Positions 1 to 13,600 of a stretch of DNA of 64,000 nucleotides are shown here, piece by piece. How positions within the stretch are numbered: position 1 is the stretch's first letter; every line of letters starts with the position of its first letter. The stretch covers positions 16,051,608 to 16,115,607 of the forward strand of contig NC_088299.1 of the NCBI RefSeq assembly GCF_032854445.1. The letters run 5' to 3'. The notes under the pieces are model-generated. The model ran no database searches. It saw nothing but the letters and a program-made list of their open reading frames with translations, and had not been told where the DNA came from. This DNA comes from Liolophura sinensis (lineage: Eukaryota; Mollusca; Polyplacophora; Chitonida; Chitonidae). Both the position numbers and the translations under genes were made by a program.

Positions 1-3000
1 CTAACATGGAAGACAACCATAAAGGAAAGTCTGCTGATATGGATGAAACGTGGTCATTCTAACAAGGAAGACAAACATAAAGGAAAGTCTACTGATATGG
101 ATGAAATGTGGTCATTCTAACAAGGAAGACAAACATAAAGGAAAGTCTGCTGATATGGATGAAACATGTGGTCATTCTAACAAGGAAGACAAACATAAAG
201 GAAAGTCTGCTGAAATGGATGAAACATATGGTCATTCTAACAAGGAAGACAAACATAAAGGAAAGTCTACTGATATGGATGAAACATGGTCATTCTAACA
301 AGGAAGACAAACACAAAGGAAAGTCTGCTGAAATGGATGAAACATATGGTCATTCTAACATGGAAGACAACCATAAAGGAAAGTCTGCTGATATGGATGA
401 AACGTGGTCATTCTAACAAGGAAGACAAACATAAAGGAAAGTCTGCTGATATGGATGAAACGTGGTCATTCTAACAAGGAAGACAAACATAAAGGAAAGT
501 CTGCTGAAATGGATGAAACATGTGATCATTCTAACAAGGAAGACAAACACAAAGGAAAGTCTGCTGATATGGATGAAATGTGGTCATTCTAACAAGGAAG
601 ACAAACATAAAGGAAAGTCTACTGATATGGATGAAACGTGGTCATTCTAACAAGGAAGACAAACATAAAGGAAAGTCTGCTGAAATGGATGAAACATATG
701 GTCATTCTAACAAGGAAGACAAACATAAAGGCAAGTCTACTGATATGGATGAAACATATGGTCATTCTAACATGGAAGACAAACATAAAGGAAAGTCTAC
801 TGATATGGATGAAATGTGGTCATTCTAACAAGGAAGACAAACATAAAGGAAAGTCTGCTGATATGGATGAAACGTGGTCATTCTAACAAGGAAGACAAAC
901 ATAAAGGAAAGTCTGCTGAAATGGATGAAACATATGGTCATTCTAACAAGGAAGACAAACATAAAGGCAAGTCTACTGATATGGATGAAACATGGTCATT
1001 CTAACATGGAAGACAACCATAAAGGAAAGTCTGCTGATATGGATGAAACGTGGTCATTCTAACAAGGAAGACAAACATAAAGGAAAGTCTACTGATATGG
1101 ATGAAATGTGGTCATTCTAACAAGGAAGACAAACATAAAGGAAAGTCTGCTGATATGGATGAAACATGTGGTCATTCTAACAAGGAAGACAAACATAAAG
1201 GAAAGTCTGCTGATATGGATGAAACGTGGTCATTCTAACAAGGAAGACAAACATAAAGGAAAGTCTGCTGATATGGATGAAACGTGGTCATTCTAACAAG
1301 GAAGACAAACATAAAGGAAAGTCTGCTGAAATGGATGAAACATGTGATCATTCTAACAAGGAAGACAAACACAAAGGAAAGTCTGCTGATATGGATGAAA
1401 TGTGGTCATTCTAACAAGGAAGACAAACATAAAGGAAAGTCTACTGATATGGATGAAACGTGGTCATTCTAACAAGGAAGACAAACATAAAGGAAAGTCT
1501 GCTGAAATGGATGAAATGTGGTCATTCTAATAAGGAAGACAAACATAAAGGAAAGTCTGCTGATATGGATGAAACATGTGGTCATTCTAACAAGGAAGAC
1601 AAACATAAAGGAAAGTCTGCTGAAATGGATGAAACATATGGTCATTCTAACAAGGAAGACAAACATAAAGGAAAGTCTACTGATATGGATGAAACATGGT
1701 CATTCTAACAAGGAAGACAAACACAAAGGAAAGTCTGCTGAAATGGATGAAACATATGGTCATTCTAACAAGGAAGACAAACATAAAGGAAAAGTCTACT
1801 GATATGGATGAAACGTGGTCATTCTAACAAGGAAGACAAACATAAAGGAAAAGTCTGCTGATATGGATGAAATGTGGTCATTCTAACAAGGAAGACAAAC
1901 ATAAAGGAAAGTCTACTGAAATGGATGAAACGTGGTCATTCTAACAAGGAAGACAAACATAAAGGAAAGTCTGCTGAAATGGATGAAACATATGGTCATT
2001 CTAACAAGGAAGACAAACATAAAGGAAAGTCTACTGATATGAATGAAACATATGGTCATTCTAACATGGAAGACAAACATAAAGGAAAGTCTACTGATAT
2101 GGATGAAATGTGGTCATTCTAACAAGGAAGACAAACATAAAGGAAAGTCTGCTGATATGGATGAAACATGTGGTCATTCTAACAAGAAAGACAAACATAA
2201 AGGAAAGTCTGCTGAAATGGATGAAACATATGGTCATTCTAACAAGGAAGACAAACATAAAGGAAAGTCTACTGATATGGATGAAACATGGTCATTCTAA
2301 CAAGGAAGACAAACATAAAGGAAAGCCTTCTGATATGGATGAAATGTGGTCATTCTAACAAGGAAGACAAACATAAAAAAAAGTCTGCTGAAATGGATGA
2401 AACATATGGTCATTCTAACATGGAAGACAAACATAAAGGAAAGTCTACTGATATGGATGAAACATGGTCATTCTAACATGGAAGACAAACATAAAGGAAA
2501 GTCTACTGATATGGATGAAATGTGGTCATTCTAACAAGGAAGACAAACATAAAGGAAAGTCTTCTGATATGGATGAAACATGTGGTCATTCTAACAAGAA
2601 AGACAAACATAAAGGAAAGTCTGCTGAAATGGATGAAACATATGGTCATTCTAACAAGGAAGACAAACATAAAGGAAAGTCTACTGATATGGATGAAACA
2701 TGGTCATTCTAACAAGGAAGACAAACACAAAGGAAAGTCCACTCCTATGGATGAAACATGTGGTCATCCTAACAAGGAAGACAAACTTAAAGGAAAGTCT
2801 GCTGATATGGATGAAACATGTGGTCATTCTAACAAGGAAGACAAACATTAAGGAACGTCTGCTGATATGGATGAAACATGTGGTCATTCTAACAAGGAAG
2901 ACAAACATAAAGGAAAGTCTACTGATATGGATGAAACATATGGTCATTCTAACAAGGAAGACAAACATAAAGGAAAGTCTACTGATATGGATGAAATGTG

Positions 3001-4425
3001 GTCATTCTAACATGGAAGACAAACATAAAGGAAAGTCTACTGATATGGATGAAATGTGGTCATTCTAACAAGGAAGACAAAAATAAAGGAAAGTCTTCTG
3101 ATATGGATGAAACATGTGGTCATTCTAACAAGAAAGACAAACATAAAGGAAAGTCTGCTGAAATGGATGAAACATATGGTCATTCTAACAAGGAAGACAA
3201 ACATAAAGGAAAGTCTACTGATATGGATGAAACATGGTCATTCTAACAAGGAAGACAAACATAAAGGAAAGTCTACTGATATGGGTGAAACATGGCCATT
3301 CTAACATGGAAGAAAAACATAAAGGAAAGTCTACTGATATGGATGAAATGTGGTCATTCTAACAAGGAAGACAAACATAAAGGAAAGTCTTCTGATATGG
3401 ATGAAACATGTGGTCATTCTAACAAGAAAGACAAACATAAAGGAAAGTCTGCTGAAATGGATGAAACATATGGTCATTCTAACAAGGAAGACAAACATAA
3501 AGGAAAAGTCTACTGATATGGATGAAACATGGTCATTCTAACAAGGAAGACAAACATAAAGGAAAGTCTACTGATATGGATGAAATGTGGTCATTCTAAC
3601 AAGGAAGACAAACATAAAGGAAAGTCTGCTGAAATGGATGAAACATATGGTCATTCTAACAAGGAAGACAAACATAAAGGAAAAGTCTACTGATATGGAT
3701 GAAACATGGTCATTCTAACAAGGAAGACAAACATAAAGGAAAAGTCTGCTGATATGGATGAAACGTGGTCATTCTAACAAGGAAGAAAAACATAAAGGAA
3801 AGTCTACTGATATGGATGAAATGTGGTCATTCTAACAAGGAAGACAAACATAAAGGAAAGTCTGCTGATATGGATGAAACATGTGGTCATTCTAACAAGG
3901 AAGACAAACACAAAGGAAAGTCCACTCCTATGGATGAAACATGTGGTCATCCTAACAAGGAAGACAAACATAAAGGAACGTCTGCTGATATGGATGAAAC
4001 ATGTGGTCATTCTAACAAGGAAGACAAACATAAAGGAAAGTCTTCTGATATGGATGAAACATATGGTCATTCTAACAAGGAAGACAAACATAAAGGAAAG
4101 TCTACTGATATGGATGAAATGTGGTCATTCTAACATGGAAGACAAACATAAAGGAAAGTCTACTGATATGGATGAAATGTGGTCATTCTAACAAGGAAGA
4201 CAAACATTAAGGAAAGTCTGCTGATATGGATGAAACATGTGGTCATTCTAACAAGGAAGACAAACATTAAGGAAAGTCTGCTGATATGGATGAAACATAT
4301 GGTCATTCTAACAAGGAAGACAAACATAAAGGAAAGTCTACTGATATGGATGAAACGTGGTCATTCTAACAAGAAAGACAAACATAAAGGAAAGTCTGCT
4401 GATATGGATGAAACATGGTCAATGT
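1..4425. repeat. 58/60-bp minisatellite, about 75 copies, reaching the left edge
   Basis: Near-identical units built on ATGGATGAAACATGTGGTCA. They come in a 60-base form (AAACATGTGG, AAACATATGG) and a 58-base form (AAACGTGG, AAACATGG, AAATGTGG), so reading frames keep breaking and no long coding frame exists. Read on the minus strand, each unit has a pyrimidine-rich tract ending TTCCTTGTTAG followed by AATGAC, which resembles a 3' splice site. The array lies in the USP5 intron after the UBA2 exon, whose next codon in the family is Asn, so it may copy the acceptor of the next exon, outside the window. Right boundary near 4425. Confidence 0.95.
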
Positions 4426-4498
4426 CAATCTTCCATCCCAAAAAAGTGAGGAGAAGAGAAAAGAAAGCAAATATTAAAATTAGTGGCATGGATGATTT

Positions 4499-4545
4499 GA
4501 AGACAGACAGACACACAGACAGACAGACAGACAGACAGACAGAAA
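4499..4545. repeat. (GACA)n microsatellite
   Basis: A run of GACA tetramers with a few interruptions, shortly after the left-edge minisatellite, in a USP5 intron. Confidence 0.9.
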
Positions 4546-4640
4546 GACTGCAAGAGCAGGCTTGCAAATATTAATAACGAGATTTTAATGTTTAAATGCT
4601 AATGTTATTAAGGAAGGAAGATGTTGAGAAAGTAACTCAC

Positions 4641-7600
4641 AGTTGCTTTCAAGGCCATAGATGCTTGTTCAATGGTAAATCCCATGGAGACAATCATAGC
4701 AACTGCTTCTTCATTGGGTGAAAAGGAATCTTTTGACTTTTTGGGAAGCTGAAGGGGAACTTCAAAATCTGCAAATAAATCCCAGAAGAGAAATCATGAC
4801 CAGTTATATGTACAATTTATCATTAATAATGCTCCTAAGTTGATCCTTCCTTCCCCCTGACATTTTTCATCACTCAAAGTTTATACATTGTCTGTGATGA
4901 AATATCGGCCATATTGGGATGTTGATGGGTAATAACACATTAAAGTGCATACATTATCTCCTGTCCACACCTAGGTAGTCAAGACTTCAGAAGTATGTCA
5001 TATAGGAAAGCAGTATATATACACAAAAAAGAAATGTGAAAATACAGCCTTACTGAGTTCACAAAACCAAGTGATGATTTTACATCATTTCTTTTTTGGC
5101 AGCTATCACTGTCCCATACACAGCAGTCAGCAGCAGTCCCTACCTGGGTCTCCCATATGCTCCATCACCCAGTTCATGGCAGCTTCTACACCTGTATTTT
5201 TTGTATGGTATACTGCTTTTCGACAGCCTTCCCTTGCAAACCCCATTTCTGTTAGCTGAGTGACAACGGATTCGTCAATCTGAATCTCTGAAACAGGTAA
5301 TCAACATCAGGTATGCAATCCCATGAAGAAAGTCATGTGACCCAGCACAGGTAGGCCTACATACAAATGTATATGACAAGAATTTACCCACAATAACCTA
5401 TTTTTCAGCTAAAAATATACTTTCTTTATTCTTTTCAATCCATTATTTTTATGCACAATGATTTACAAAGTATTCATGAGCGTCTGACTGACACAATGTT
5501 CCGTGTTTTGGTTTATGAGTTGAGGAACGTGAGAACAAACACACAGGGGCACGAAAAAACCAAACCACATCATGAACACACCAAACCTGGTGATCAACAC
5601 ACAAAACCTGGTCATGAACATACCAAACCTGGTGATGAACATACCAAACTTGGTCAGTGAAGCAATGCCAGTTGTATTGTGGTGTGCTGGCCGCCGTGGT
5701 ATAAGTGAAATATTCTTGAGTACAGCGTAAAACACCAATCAAATAAATAATAAATATTGTGGTGAGTTGTTACAGTCAGCAGGCTGCATTACTGTTTCCA
5801 GAGTAAAACAAGCATTCTGGAAATAATAACTACATGTAAAAGTACATCTTTATGGCTGGCTGTATCATAAACCTATGCCCGCAGCACCGGGGTTCTGGGG
5901 ACTGCTCTTAATCCCCTGGCTATAGCAGGAAGGCCGAGACTACAACATACCTCAGCTGGTCTGTTCTGGGGACCAATCTTCCTCGCCTGGGTGTAGGAGG
6001 AAGGCTGAGACCACAACATACCTCAGCTACTCTGTTCTAAGGACCGCTCTTCCTCCCCTGGCTGTAGGAGGAAGGCTGAGACTACAACATATCTCAGATG
6101 CTCTGTTCTGGGACCGCTCTTCTTCCTCTGGCTGTAGGAGGAAGGCTGAGACCACAACATACACAGCTACTCTGTTCTGGGGACAGCCCTTCCTCCCCTG
6201 GCTGTAGGAGGAAGGCTGAGACTACAACATACTTCAGCTCCTCTGTTCTGGGCACCGCTCTTCCTCCCCTGGCTGTAGGAGGAAGGCTGAGACTACAACA
6301 TACCTCAGCTGCTCTGTTCTGGGAACCGCTCTTCCTCCCCTGGGTGTAGGATGAAGGCTGAGATAACAACATACTTCAGCTACTCTGTTCTGGGGACAGC
6401 ACCTTCCTCCCCTGGCTATAGCAGGAAGGCTTAGCTTACAGCATACCTCAGCTGCTCTGTTCTGGGAACTGCTCTTCCTGGCTGTAGGAGGAAGACTGAG
6501 ACCACAACATACGTGTCTGTTCTGGGGACAGCTCTTCCTCCCCTGGCTGTAGGAGGAAGGCTGAGACTACAACATACATGTACCTCAGCTGGTCTGTTCT
6601 CGGGACAGCTCTTCCTCCCCTGGCCGTAGGAGGAAGGCTGAGATTACAACATACCTCAGCTGGTCTGTTCTGGGGACAGCTCTTCCTCCCCTGGCTGTAG
6701 GAGGAAGGCTGAGATTACAACATACCTCATCTGCTCTGTTCTGGGGACCGCTCTTCCTCCCCTGGGTGTGGGATGAAGGCTGTAATTACCACACGCCTGG
6801 TTCATCTGCCAATTCTGGGGACAGCAGTTCTTCCCCTGGATGTAGGAGGAAGGCTTGGATTACAACATACCTGGTTCATCTGTCTGTTCTGTTGGCAACT
6901 CTTCCTCCCCTGGCTGCATACCCTGACCCCTGAGAGGAGACAGGTCCAAAGTGTCGGGGACATCAACAGAGACATCTGAAATCAGAAACCCATATACAGG
7001 TATATGCAACAACACATCAGAGTGCAACACAGCCAACATGCGTGATATCAACTGTAACACTTCATTACCGTTAAAGGATTATTGATAAGATGCTGTTTTT
7101 CTCTTTGATAGACATTTCTTTGGAGCACATGTGGATGAAACTGGGACGCCCAGCAGATAACACACCCCACTGTAGAATACACAGAGGTTATTGAACGGTG
7201 AGTTTTGAATACCATAAATACTTTTCCAGGGAGAACTGGAAATGATAAACCATGAGGAGACATTTCCATCTTTCACAAGAAAAATATTTGTGGCATTCAA
7301 CTTTCACTAAGCAATATTCCATTTACTATTTATATTTCAACAATGTCACTTATCATTTTGTGTATTTGAATAAGGTTAAGCAGAGACTCAAATCAGTAAA
7401 ATCTCACCTAACTTCTTGGGCACCCAATCCTCTCCTATGGTGAACTTTTTTAACTGAATCACTAAGAAGTCTGGAAATGTTGACAATCTGGTTGTTCTGA
7501 AAAAATAAAATAAATATGGAATTTCAAAGCAGACATTCTGAAGTTGGTAAAAAAAAAGCATATTACCCGATCCTATGCAAACCTTCCAATCGAGTTATAT

Positions 7601-10600
7601 ATTCTTGTTATATTAGAATAGCAAAATCAGAATGTCTAATCTGACTAATGGAAATTCAAATGTTCATCGATGCACAGAGACCTGGAATACTACATTGCTA
7701 CATTGTACATACAAAAAACTTACTGCTGAGCTTTGCACTTGGACTGGAGAGCTGAGCTGTAGAAATCATCTATAATCACTGTGGCAGCGAAAGATTCTAT
7801 ACATGACTGTAAAGGAATTTGGGGACGAACTATTTCTGATGGATCTCTACAATGCAGATAAAAATAACCAAATTGCCTTCAGTAATTAATCACAACCGTC
7901 AAAATCATTAACTTTGTCACATCATTAAATATGATAAAATTTAACAGTAAGATGAAAAAATGGGAACAGAGAAACCTTGTAATTTGTAGATTGAGAAGAA
8001 AGTGGCACAAGTCTATAAAATCAAAATCTGGAACACATGACCTTGCAATAGGCTATCCATCAAGACAGAAATATCTGATATTTTGAAGTTGATGAATTTA
8101 ACTCAAATCCTTTCAAAGTCACATGACTGAACAGACAAATGAGATCATGGAAGTGCCATGGGTGATTTAAAATGCACAAGTGGACAAACAATATCCAAGG
8201 AAATTCAATGACAACATTCCCTTTCTTCTACAAACTTTTTTATATCAGAACATGAACAAACCCTCAAGATTTTTCTCAAGCAATAAAGCTTTTCTGAACT
8301 TAAATTTACTCCACAGATTTCTCTTTTCAAATAGTTTGTAATTCATATATTTACTGTATCCTTATAGAAAATGCATTTACACATGAAGTATTTAAAGCTT
8401 ACCAGCAAGCCATACATACAGATGTCTCTTGTGATGTGTTGGGTTGGGTTGTGTTGTTACTACAGGTGAAACAGAGAAGATTTTCATTCTAGGAATATGT
8501 ACTTACATTTTCTTTGACTCTACTGCCAGCTGTTGCTTTTTTGCTTCATAGGCCAAGACTTCATCTACAGAAAACAGTAAATACAGGGTCAGACAATGTG
8601 AAATTTGAATTCTATGTATACATGAACATGTACAATGTCTAAGAGATGAATAACCAAGTTCACAAATTACAAACCATCCTAAATTCTTCTCATCATTTCA
8701 TTGTTTTGTAAATAAAATATACCTACTGCAAATAAATTATGAAATGAATTTATCTCTGAGGTAAAAACAATTATTTTTTAATCCAGATTCCCTTTATTAT
8801 AATTTTCCAAATATTTCCAAACACACAAAATCAACATTAAAAGCAGTCTGTTAGTGACACGGCTGTCTACTCTGGTCTTTCTCACCTTTGTTTACAGCAG
8901 CCTCTAGGGGGATGTTCAATGAGAGCAGGTACTCTGAACGTTTACTATAGCGCACCTTGCTCGACCCCCCACACTGGACCCTCTCCTCTACCTCATACTT
9001 GAAGCTGTCAGTTGGATTTTCTGTCCCTCGACTGTTTCTCTAAAATCAGTTTCCATGACAAAGGCTGGTGAGCTACCACTTCTTCTACATGTACAACCTT
9101 GGTATACAATCACACCTGTTAGCTGAGCACTGGAGTTCTCAGGCACCATTTAACTGTAATATACTCTGTCTAATGCTTTAACTGTCACTTGATGTCACTC
9201 ATACATGTGCTATACCTCACCCATCTTTTTACCTCTAAAACTGAAAGTTTTCAGAAATTTTTGTTTCAACCATTACATGCATTCTGAAAATCTATTTTAC
9301 AAATGTACCAATATTTGTACAATAAACTTTTTTGATGGAACCACGTGAATTACATATATATTCTCCCAAAACAGAAACTCATGCATGTATGCCAGTGGTG
9401 GACAGTGGACACAGATGGTGGACCCAGATGGTGGACCCAGATGGTAGTCCCAGGTTCTGAGATGAACATCCAACTGTGTTCTTGCTGAATGAGTTACTCC
9501 TGCTTATTTTTATCATTACACACATTCTTGTTTCCTCATTTTGTTACTTAGCTAAAACTGCCAGTGTATTTACTTAATTAGCCTACCCTGAACCAAAGCA
9601 GGTGTTTCACTTATTTCCCTCTAAAATAACTGTACCTCTATGACATTAATGATGTGGAGGAGGAATTCTTGAGCATCTTGTTGTCGTTTGGTGGAGAACT
9701 CTGGATGACCGCGACCAATCAATGACTTGAACATCTGAGGACGGATTCCTCTGGGGGCCTACAATATAAGCCACATAAACTGGATACATATTTGACATAT
9801 AAATTTTCAACAAAGTCATATGACACACTGACAGGAGTTGTGACCGTGCCTACCAGGGGTCCACTGTGAGTTAAATATGGCTCTGTGCAGTAAAGCGGGT
9901 AGGGGGTTGATTGACAGGGACTGTAATTCTACTAAATTTGTCACAGTATATTTGGGACTTTGTATTTAGTTATTGTGGTAGTCAACCTGAGCATACTCAT
10001 ACAATGGAACTATAAACACAAATTTAAACTCCTCACATTTCTGAACCAGAACAAACAGATGATACCTGAACTTTGTCTTCTGTCCCCTCTGGTATTGGCT
10101 GAGAGTAGTCACCTGACAGCAAACCGTGACCAAACTTTGCCCTGTCTCAATAGAAATAGGCAAAGTGTGCACGAACTCAAAGACATTATGGGTCACACTA
10201 ACTAAGTCAAAAACAAGATGTGTTACAGATGTGATCTGTCAAGGAGGAGTGTCCATGTCTCAGGACAACTGCCAAGCTACTCACACCCTGGTCAGGATGT
10301 GTTGCCTTTAGTTAGCAAGAATCACTGTATTTTGTAACTAGCCAAATAACCATAGACTTGAGCAATTTCCTACATTTACCTGTCACAGAACAGTGACCTG
10401 AATATCAAGTTCATGTGTACTTGGTACTTTAACTTTAGTCATAATCAAAGATGATAAAATAAAATGTGACACACTGCCTGGTTAGGAGACACCCAACAGC
10501 TTGTGGTGGGCAGTGGGCATACACTGTACAACAACTAAACCTCCCACATTGTCATCAGGTGGTTTGCAACAATAGTACAGTATTTGATACTTTTGATTAG

Positions 10601-13600
10601 TGACTATGGATTTTTTGCCCAAAACCTTCAGTATGTCATCTACTACAGATTCTGGATAATACAAATACATACAAAATATTCAAACCTTGACTGCACACAA
10701 TTTTAAAATAAACTTTGCCAAGGAACTAGCTCTATACAACATTTAACGCCAAAAAATCAACATTTACCCTTAAAAGTACAGTGTACTTTGGGCAAGCTGG
10801 ATAAAGACAAAAATTTTAAGCACTTTACATTTGAGTGTTGAAATCAGATGTAGGGTCACTGGGCGCGTCATCAAATATCCTTTCAGCAGCCTCTGCATAT
10901 CTGGGAAAGAGGTATAAAACAGCTGAACTGTCTGAGGTCATACATATGTCACTGCACACTGCGTTCAATTCTGAGTATGTACAATGAAAGCAAAGTCTCA
11001 CATCGAACATGCTGCCATACAACAAGACAGCCTCTGCAGACTTGTCACTAGGTTAGAGCAACACATGGTAGATCTCAACAACCTTAATCTCAATTAAGAT
11101 TTTAAACAAGCACAGTATTAAGTTTAATCCTGACTAAAGTACCAAGTGTTAAGACTTAAGCTTCAGTAATGTACATGTATAATGTACTTTTTAACAACTG
11201 TTCTCTGGTCAAAGGATAATGTCTTAAGTTTTTTCTCATTTACAGAATATTTGTAGGACCAAAAACACTCTGCTCTTACTTGTATTGCGTAAAATGGCCA
11301 TTATTACACAATTTCTTTACAAAGACATATGCTCTTGAAAAACACATGTTTTCAGAAAGAATGTCTCTTCGCACATCCAACCACAGAGAACCAACAGTCT
11401 CAAGGAATCAAAGGACTAAAAATTAACTGGTCAATTTACCGCTTCTGAAAGTCTGGGACTGTGAAGAGGATTTGCATGACGGAGTTCATATAGCAGCTGT
11501 TGCCAAGGTTACGGATGCCAGTGAGTCCAGGTCCATAGACTGGGATGAGTTTATTGCCCGCCTCCTGGATCACGTCCCACTCTCCAACCTTCTGGTTCAG
11601 ATCAATCTCCATCTCGATCATTGTTTTCTCTGTCTGAAACACAGCACATTAAACACTTAGACCTACACAATTCGCTGTATGAACCGCAGCACATTAAACA
11701 CTTAGACCTACACAATTCGCTGTCTGAAACACAGCACATTAAACACTTAGACCTACACAATTCGCTGTCTGAAACACAGCACATTAAACACTTAGACCTA
11801 CACAATTCGCTGTCTGAAACACAGCACATTAAACACTTAGGCCTACACAATTCGCTGTCTGAAATGTAGCACATCAAACACTGAGGCCTACACAATTCTC
11901 TTTCTGAAACGCAGAACATCAAACACTGAGCCCTACACACTTCTCTGTCTGAAACGCAGCACATCAAACACTGAGGCCTACACAATTCGCTGTCTGAAAT
12001 GTAGCACATCAAACACTGAGGCCTACACACTTCTCTTTCTGAAACGCAGAACATAAAACACTGAGCCCTACACACTTCTCTGTCTGAAACGCAGCACATC
12101 AAACACTGAGGCCTACACACTTCTCTTTCTGAAACGCAGAACATCAAACACTGAGGCCTACACACTTTTCTGTCTGAAACATAGCATGTCAGACACTGAG
12201 GCCTACACACTTCTCTGTCTGCAATGCAGCATGTCAAACACTGAGGCCTACACACTTCTCTTTCTGAAACGCAGAACATCAAACACTGAGCCCTACACAC
12301 TTCTCTGTCTGAAGTGCAGCACGTCAAACACTGAGGCCTACACACTTTTCTGTCTGAAACATAGCACGTCAGACACTGAGGCCTACACACTTCTCTGTCT
12401 GAAACACAGCACATCAAACACTGAGGCCTATGCACTTATGTTTGAATCCCACCTCATTTTTACTATCCACTGAGTCCCTAAAACGCCCGAAATGTGATAT
12501 GTCAAAAGACGCACTGGTAAACCATCTTTCAACAGTAATCCAGCCGTTTAAACTTTCAAATCAAACAACTCAAATCAACGTCTGCCATCTTTGGAAGTTT
12601 TTTTTTCAACTTCGGTCAAGACGATGGGTCACTAAATGTTTGGCCAGATAAGGGTACAGTCTCACCTTTTGTATGGCTGCTATGTTTATTCCCCACTGAG
12701 CTAATAGTTTGGCATGATAAGCGTACAGTCTCACCTTTTGTATGGCTGCTATGTTTATTCCCCACTGAGCTAAATGTTTGGCCAGATAAGGGTACAGTCT
12801 CACCTTTTGAATGGCCACTATGTTTATTCCCAATAAGGGTACAAGCTAATCTTTTGCATGGCAGCTATGTTTATTCCCCACTGGGCAAATAGTTTGGCCA
12901 GATAAGGGTACAGTCTCATCTTTTGTATGGCAGCTATGTTTATTCCCCACTGAGCTAATAGTTTGGCCAGATAAGAGTACAGGTTCACCTTCTGAATGGC
13001 CACTATGTTTATTCCCAATAAGGATACAAGGTAATCTTTTGTATGGCTGCTATGTTTATTCCCCACTGGGCAAATAGTTTGGCCAGATAAGGGTACAGTC
13101 TCACCTTTTGAATGGCCACTATGTTTATTCCCAATAAGGGTACAAGCTAATCTTTTGCGTGGCAGCTATGTTTATTCCCCACTGGGCAAATAGTTTGGCC
13201 AGATAAGGGTACAGTCTCACCTTTTGTATGGCAGCTATGTTTATTCCCCACTGAGCTAATAGTTTGGCCAGATAAGGGTACAGTCTCACCTTTTGAATGG
13301 CCACTATGTTTATTCCCAATAAGGGTACAAGCTAATCTTTTGCATGGCAGCTATGTTTATTCTCCACTGGGCAAATAGTTTGGCCAGATAAGGGTACAGT
13401 CTCACCTTTTGAATGGCCACTATGTTTATTCCCAATAAGGTTACAAGCTAATCTTTTGCGTGGCAGCTATGTTTATTCCCCAATGGGCAAATAGTTTGGC
13501 CAGATAACGGTACAGTCTCATCTTTTGTATGGCTGCTATGTTTATTCCCCACTGGGCAAATAGTTTGGCCAGATAAGGGTACAGTCTCACCTTTTGTATG

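Noticed and set aside
1..4425. A secreted or structural repeat protein (NKEDKHKGKSADMDET-type)
   Set aside because: Units alternate 58 and 60 bases, so the frame breaks after at most a few units, and every frame stops repeatedly.
1..4425. CRISPR array
   Set aside because: There are no unique spacers between repeats; units are contiguous near-identical copies in a eukaryotic intron.
8400..8460. GGGTTGGGTTGTG near 8440 as a telomere-like or G-quadruplex element
   Set aside because: Only two short GGG runs, not enough for either.
11602..12435. 277-codon minus-strand frame with a Cys-rich 15-residue repeat
   Set aside because: It is the 45-base acceptor-copy array read in a frame different from USP5; the adjoining USP5 exon proves the true frame.
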